Positions 6,886 through 9,137 of a DNA stretch of 9,137 bases are shown here, one piece after another. This stretch comes from Paracoccaceae bacterium (lineage in GTDB: Bacteria; Pseudomonadota; Alphaproteobacteria; Rhodobacterales; Rhodobacteraceae): NCBI GenBank assembly GCA_023254015.1, contig JALQYS010000167.1:1-9137 (forward strand). The letters are read 5' to 3'. Both the position numbers and the translations under genes were made by a program. Under the pieces are notes generated by a model that was not told where the DNA came from, ran no database searches, and saw only the letters and a list, made by a program, of their open reading frames with translations. The first letter of the stretch is position 1. Each line of letters opens with the position of its first letter.

Positions 6886-6974
6886 TGGCCAGATGCCCTT
6901 TACGGCAAGACTTCTCGGAGACGGCAATCGCTGCCGCCGGACTTTTGGTTCATTTCCAAACTTGTCGCCGACCT
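6886..6974 (-). promoter_or_regulatory. 89-nt gap upstream of the CoxL-type gene, possible weak internal promoter
   Basis: This is the longest gap inside the cluster. On the minus strand TTGCCG is followed after 17 nt by CGTAAA, a weak match to a housekeeping promoter (three of six bases in the -10). A small stem CGGCA-5 nt-TGCCG lies over the -35 region. AAGGG about 10 nt before the ATG is a poor, distant Shine-Dalgarno. The gap may let the hydroxylase genes be expressed apart from the three upstream genes, but the sequence alone does not prove a promoter. Confidence 0.25.
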
Positions 6975-7499
6975 TCAGGAGGCCAGCGCACCATACTTGC
7001 CCCGGTAATAGACAAGGGGCTCACTGGTCTCGGCGGCTTCGGTTTGCAGCGCCGTCACATGGCCGACAAACAGGCTGTGATCGCCGCAGGGATAGGCATG
7101 GGCCTGCCGTGCCGCCAGCCGGACCGAGGCACCGGACAGGACCGGAATTCCGTCAAGATCAACCAGCACCGGCGCGTGATCTTCGCTGCGGCGGCCGGCG
7201 AAATGGTTGCTGTCGCGCTCTTGCCCGCTGGCCAGAACCGACACACCGAAATCCGCCCCTTTGGCCAGATGGGCGTGCATCTTGGCCGTCAGCGCGACCG
7301 AGATCACCACCAGCGGCGGCTCCAACGAGCCGGACATGAAGGCGTTGGCCGTCATCGCATGGGCTTCGCCATCGGCGGTGCGCGTGGTGATCACCACCAC
7401 GCCCGAGGCAAAGGCGCCCATGGCATTGCGGAAATCGCGGGCCGAAAAGGCGGCGCTGTCCTCGGCGGCTGCAATCGGAGTGGCGGGATGCGATGTCAT
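6975..7499 (-). CDS. HpaC/RutF-like NAD(P)H:flavin oxidoreductase
   Basis: A 174-residue short-chain flavin reductase of the flavin-reductase-like domain family. It would supply reduced FMN or FAD by diffusion to the HpaB-family oxygenase encoded upstream. Family segments are visible: FRNAMGAFASGVVVITT (23-39), AMTANAFMSGSLEPPLVVIS (48-67), FGVSVLASGQ (84-93), GDHSLFVGHV (139-148) and the C-terminal PLVYYRGKYG (161-170). The start MTSHPA is chosen because the family domain begins about 20 residues later and AGAAGG lies upstream; an in-frame extension of 73 codons upstream only shadows the ridA gene. It lies 58 nt after ridA, past a strong inverted repeat. Whether FMN or FAD is preferred cannot be told. 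Confidence 0.9.
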   Translation of the reverse strand: MTSHPATPIAAAEDSAAFSARDFRNAMGAFASGVVVITTRTADGEAHAMTANAFMSGSLEPPLVVISVALTAKMHAHLAKGADFGVSVLASGQERDSNHFAGRRSEDHAPVLVDLDGIPVLSGASVRLAARQAHAYPCGDHSLFVGHVTALQTEAAETSEPLVYYRGKYGALAS

Positions 7500-7521
7500 C
7501 TTCGTTCTGCCTTCTGGGAAG

Positions 7522-7551
7522 GCCGCGCCGGTCTGGGGAAACCGGCGCGGC
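7522..7551 (-). repeat. Perfect 11-bp inverted repeat between ridA and the flavin reductase gene
   Basis: On the minus strand, six bases after the ridA stop, GCCGCGCCGGT is followed by an 8-nt loop (TTCCCCAG) and ACCGGCGCGGC. The 11-bp GC-rich stem is perfect. The bases that follow (CTTCCCAGAAGG) contain no T-tract, so it is not a classical intrinsic terminator. It could act as an RNA stability element, a processing site, or a partial terminator lowering downstream expression. Confidence 0.6.
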
Positions 7552-7557
7552 GAGGTC

Positions 7558-7965
7558 TCAGGAACCGCTGCCGGCCATGGCCTGGCAGGTGATCTCCAAA
7601 AGGATTTCGGGGGTCCCGAGACCAGCCACCTGAACCAGGGTCGAGCAGGGGAAATCGCCGGTGAAGAACTCCTGGCGGGCGCGCCAGATTTCCTTGTTGT
7701 CGGCCATGTTGGTGACATAGATGTTCATGTTCACCACGTCCTGCAGACCCGAGCCGGCGTTTTCCAGGCAATCCTTGATCTTCTGGAAGATCACCTTGGC
7801 CTGTTCATAGGCATTGCCGACACCGTGGATCGTTTTCAGGTCCGCCCCGCGCGAGGTGAAGCCCGACAGCCAGATCTGGTCGCCGACGCGAATGGTGTTG
7901 GACCAATGGCCCGGCGGATATTCCGCCACTTTCTCGGTGATGAAACGTTGCTTTTTAAGGGCCAT
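7558..7965 (-). CDS. RidA (YjgF/YER057c/UK114) family protein lacking the canonical active-site Arg
   Basis: A 135-residue protein of the RidA family, trimeric proteins that in the best-studied members hydrolyse reactive enamine/imine intermediates to oxo-acids and ammonia; RutC in the Rut uracil pathway is a relative. Recognisable segments are VGDQIWLSGFTSRG (27-40), AYEQAKVIFQKIKDCLENAG (52-71), VVNMNIYVTNM (77-87) and the C-terminal STLVQVAGLGTPEILLEITC. The Arg that binds the substrate carboxylate in archetypal RidA (in a P-A-R-S pattern) is replaced by Cys, C107, in FPCSTL. Deaminase activity on 2-aminoacrylate is therefore doubtful, and the protein may bind or convert a different intermediate. 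AAGGAC lies a few bases before the ATG. It sits between the oxygenase and its reductase, which supports a direct role in the same pathway. Confidence 0.92.
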   Translation of the reverse strand: MALKKQRFITEKVAEYPPGHWSNTIRVGDQIWLSGFTSRGADLKTIHGVGNAYEQAKVIFQKIKDCLENAGSGLQDVVNMNIYVTNMADNKEIWRARQEFFTGDFPCSTLVQVAGLGTPEILLEITCQAMAGSGS

Positions 7966-8003
7966 TTGGTCCGTCCTTCTTCTGTTCTTTCAATGCCTTG
8001 GGT

Positions 8004-8028
8004 CTGAAGGCGCTTAGCGCGCCTTCAG
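8004..8028 (-). repeat. Perfect 10-bp inverted repeat over the oxygenase stop codon
   Basis: On the minus strand CTGAAGGCGC is followed by GCTAA, containing the stop codon, and then GCGCCTTCAG. The stem is perfect and the loop is 5 nt. No T-tract follows. A hairpin at the stop codon could protect the oxygenase mRNA from 3' decay or limit read-through into ridA. Confidence 0.6.
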
Positions 8029-9137
8029 GATGCTCACGTCGTCGTTGTTGATGAGGTCGGGAACGGTCCAGCCGTTCAGGTCGTATTCGGACATGCAGGT
8101 GTCAACGAGACCCTTCATCCGGTCCATCTCGCCCAGCGACAGGGCTTCCCAGTAGTTCTGCAGGCGCGTCAGGTCGTTCGAGCCAAGGTAGTTGATCTCG
8201 TAAAGTTCCGAGCGGCCGCCGAATTCGGTGCCGATGGTATCCCACAGAAGCTTCATCACCTTGACGCGCTCTTCGGCATCCGCACCGCCCGAGCCGCGCA
8301 TGTAGGTGTCGAGGTAGGGGCGCAGTTCGGGGTTCAGGAAGTCATTGGCGTGGCTGTTCAGATAGATCAGGCCCGAGGTCACCGAAGCTTCGATGATGTT
8401 CTTGATGGCCGGATAGGCGATCTGGCTGATCGTGCGATAGGCGGTGCCAAAGCGGGGATCGGGCTGAACCATGCCGTTCCACGGAATGTTCGACTTGGCC
8501 ATCGCATCCGACAGGCCCCACATGGTGTTGCGCCAGGCGATGACTTCGCCCATCCGCGACATCACGCCGTGGAAGGTGTGGGTGCCGGTGATCTCCAGCG
8601 CCTTGACCATCAGCCCGGTGATGAAGTCCAGCTTGACGGCCAGACGGGTGCAGCCATGCATCGCGGCGCGGGCGTTGAAGCCCGACTTCGGCGCGAAGTC
8701 ATTGGCCTGATCGACGTCGCCGTGCATGAACACATCTTCCCACGGCACGAACACGTTATCCATCACCAGGATCGCGTCGTTTTCGTCCATGCGCGAGGAC
8801 AAGGGATAGTCGAAGGGCGAACCCAGCACGGCGGCGCGGTGTTCGTTCGACATGCGGCTGATCATCTTGACGCCCGGCGCGTTGGTCGGAACAATGAACA
8901 CCGGGGCATAGGCCGGATCCTTGATCGGAATCTGGCCGGCATGGGCCACGAAGGTATAGTTGGTCAGCGCCGAGTTTGTCGCCACCACCTTCGCACCCGA
9001 CACGAAGATGCCCGCATCGTTTTCCTTGACCACGCGGATATAGACATCCGAGCTGTCGGCCGACGATTTGTTGCGGTCAACCGGCGGGTTCATGATGGCG
9101 TGGTTGATATAGGCGGTGCGCTCTTGCGCCTTGCGAT
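8014..9137 (-). CDS. HpaB-family (4-hydroxyphenylacetate 3-hydroxylase type) monooxygenase, C-terminal part (runs off the right edge)
   Basis: The last ~373 residues of a class D, two-component reduced-flavin monooxygenase are visible; the family is about 480-520 residues, so roughly 110-150 N-terminal residues lie beyond the window. The frame is open to the edge, where RKAQERTAYINHAIMNPPVD carries the family hallmark NH..NPP.D. It continues with VVKENDAGIFVSGAK, a substrate/flavin region around TNYTFVAHAGQIPI, VMDNVFVPWEDVF, and HGCTRLAVKLDFITGLMVKA. The apparent Met at 9093 is internal, not a start. Relatives hydroxylate phenols (4-hydroxyphenylacetate, phenol, nitrophenol), and an acyl-CoA dehydratase branch (4-hydroxybutyryl-CoA dehydratase) exists; the dehydratase's four-Cys [4Fe-4S] set is not seen here, and a flavin reductase gene lies two genes downstream, so a monooxygenase is favoured. 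The exact substrate is unknown. Confidence 0.9.
   Translation of the reverse strand, partial: RKAQERTAYINHAIMNPPVDRNKSSADSSDVYIRVVKENDAGIFVSGAKVVATNSALTNYTFVAHAGQIPIKDPAYAPVFIVPTNAPGVKMISRMSNEHRAAVLGSPFDYPLSSRMDENDAILVMDNVFVPWEDVFMHGDVDQANDFAPKSGFNARAAMHGCTRLAVKLDFITGLMVKALEITGTHTFHGVMSRMGEVIAWRNTMWGLSDAMAKSNIPWNGMVQPDPRFGTAYRTISQIAYPAIKNIIEASVTSGLIYLNSHANDFLNPELRPYLDTYMRGSGGADAEERVKVMKLLWDTIGTEFGGRSELYEINYLGSNDLTRLQNYWEALSLGEMDRMKGLVDTCMSEYDLNGWTVPDLINNDDVSILKAR

Noticed and set aside
4786..7008. A 740-codon open frame on the plus strand opposite the CoxL-type gene
   Set aside because: It is the antisense shadow of a real minus-strand gene in GC-rich DNA. Its product is His/Gly/Ala/Arg-rich without any family motif, while the minus strand has all molybdopterin-binding motifs.
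7522..7551. Intrinsic terminator after ridA
   Set aside because: The stem is strong but no T-tract follows it on the minus strand, so it was recorded as an inverted repeat only.
8014..9093. A complete 359-residue protein starting at 9093
   Set aside because: The frame stays open to the window edge with family-typical residues (QERTAYINHAI) before that Met, so the gene is truncated by the window.
1..9137. CRISPR arrays, insertion sequences, tRNA or rRNA genes
   Set aside because: No direct-repeat arrays, transposase motifs, terminal inverted repeats or tRNA-like cloverleaf sequences were seen on either strand.

Overview
The window looks like chromosomal DNA from a GC-rich alphaproteobacterium, most likely the Rhodobacteraceae (Rhodobacter/Paracoccus-like). 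This rests on the GC-rich third positions, on the N-terminus of an NDUFS4-type complex I accessory subunit (a gene typical of alphaproteobacteria) at the left edge, and on the overall gene style. GC content was judged by eye, not computed. Every supportable gene lies on the minus strand, so the transcriptional order runs from high to low coordinates.

In that order the window holds: (1) the C-terminal three quarters of an HpaB-family (4-hydroxyphenylacetate 3-hydroxylase type) reduced-flavin monooxygenase, 8014 to beyond 9137; (2) a RidA-family protein, 7558-7965; (3) an HpaC/RutF-like flavin reductase, 6975-7499; (4) a CoxL-type molybdenum hydroxylase large subunit, 4504-6885; (5) a YciI-family protein, 4199-4507; (6) a CoxG-type SRPBCC protein with a C-terminal membrane anchor, 3566-4183; (7) a CoxS-type 2x[2Fe-2S] subunit, 3070-3555; (8) a CoxM-type FAD subunit, 2267-3073; (9) a fumarylacetoacetate hydrolase (FAH)-fold protein, 1410-2252; (10) an RraA/HMG-aldolase-family protein, 685-1410; (11) a small cupin, 195-688, whose 3' end is broken by a one-base frameshift; and (12) the first 38 codons of the NDUFS4-like gene, 1-114, which starts outside the cluster.

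Genes 4 to 11 are joined by 4-nt (ATGA) or 1-nt (TGATG) stop/start overlaps or by gaps of 15 nt or less, so they look like one operon. Genes 1 to 3 precede them with gaps of 48, 58 and 89 nt. Two perfect GC-rich inverted repeats without T-tracts bracket ridA. No stretch over 300 bases lacks a gene.

Taken together the genes resemble an aromatic or N-heteroaromatic catabolic pathway. A molybdenum hydroxylase would add oxygen from water. A two-component flavin monooxygenase would hydroxylate further. A cupin could be the ring-cleaving dioxygenase. The FAH-fold and RraA-type enzymes would handle the resulting oxo-acids by C-C hydrolysis, decarboxylation, isomerisation or aldol cleavage, and the RidA and YciI proteins would handle reactive side products or intermediates. 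The large subunit has the form II-like YRGAGR signature instead of the CO-dehydrogenase cysteine loop, so it is unlikely to oxidise CO. The substrate cannot be read from the sequence. The cluster continues past the right edge.
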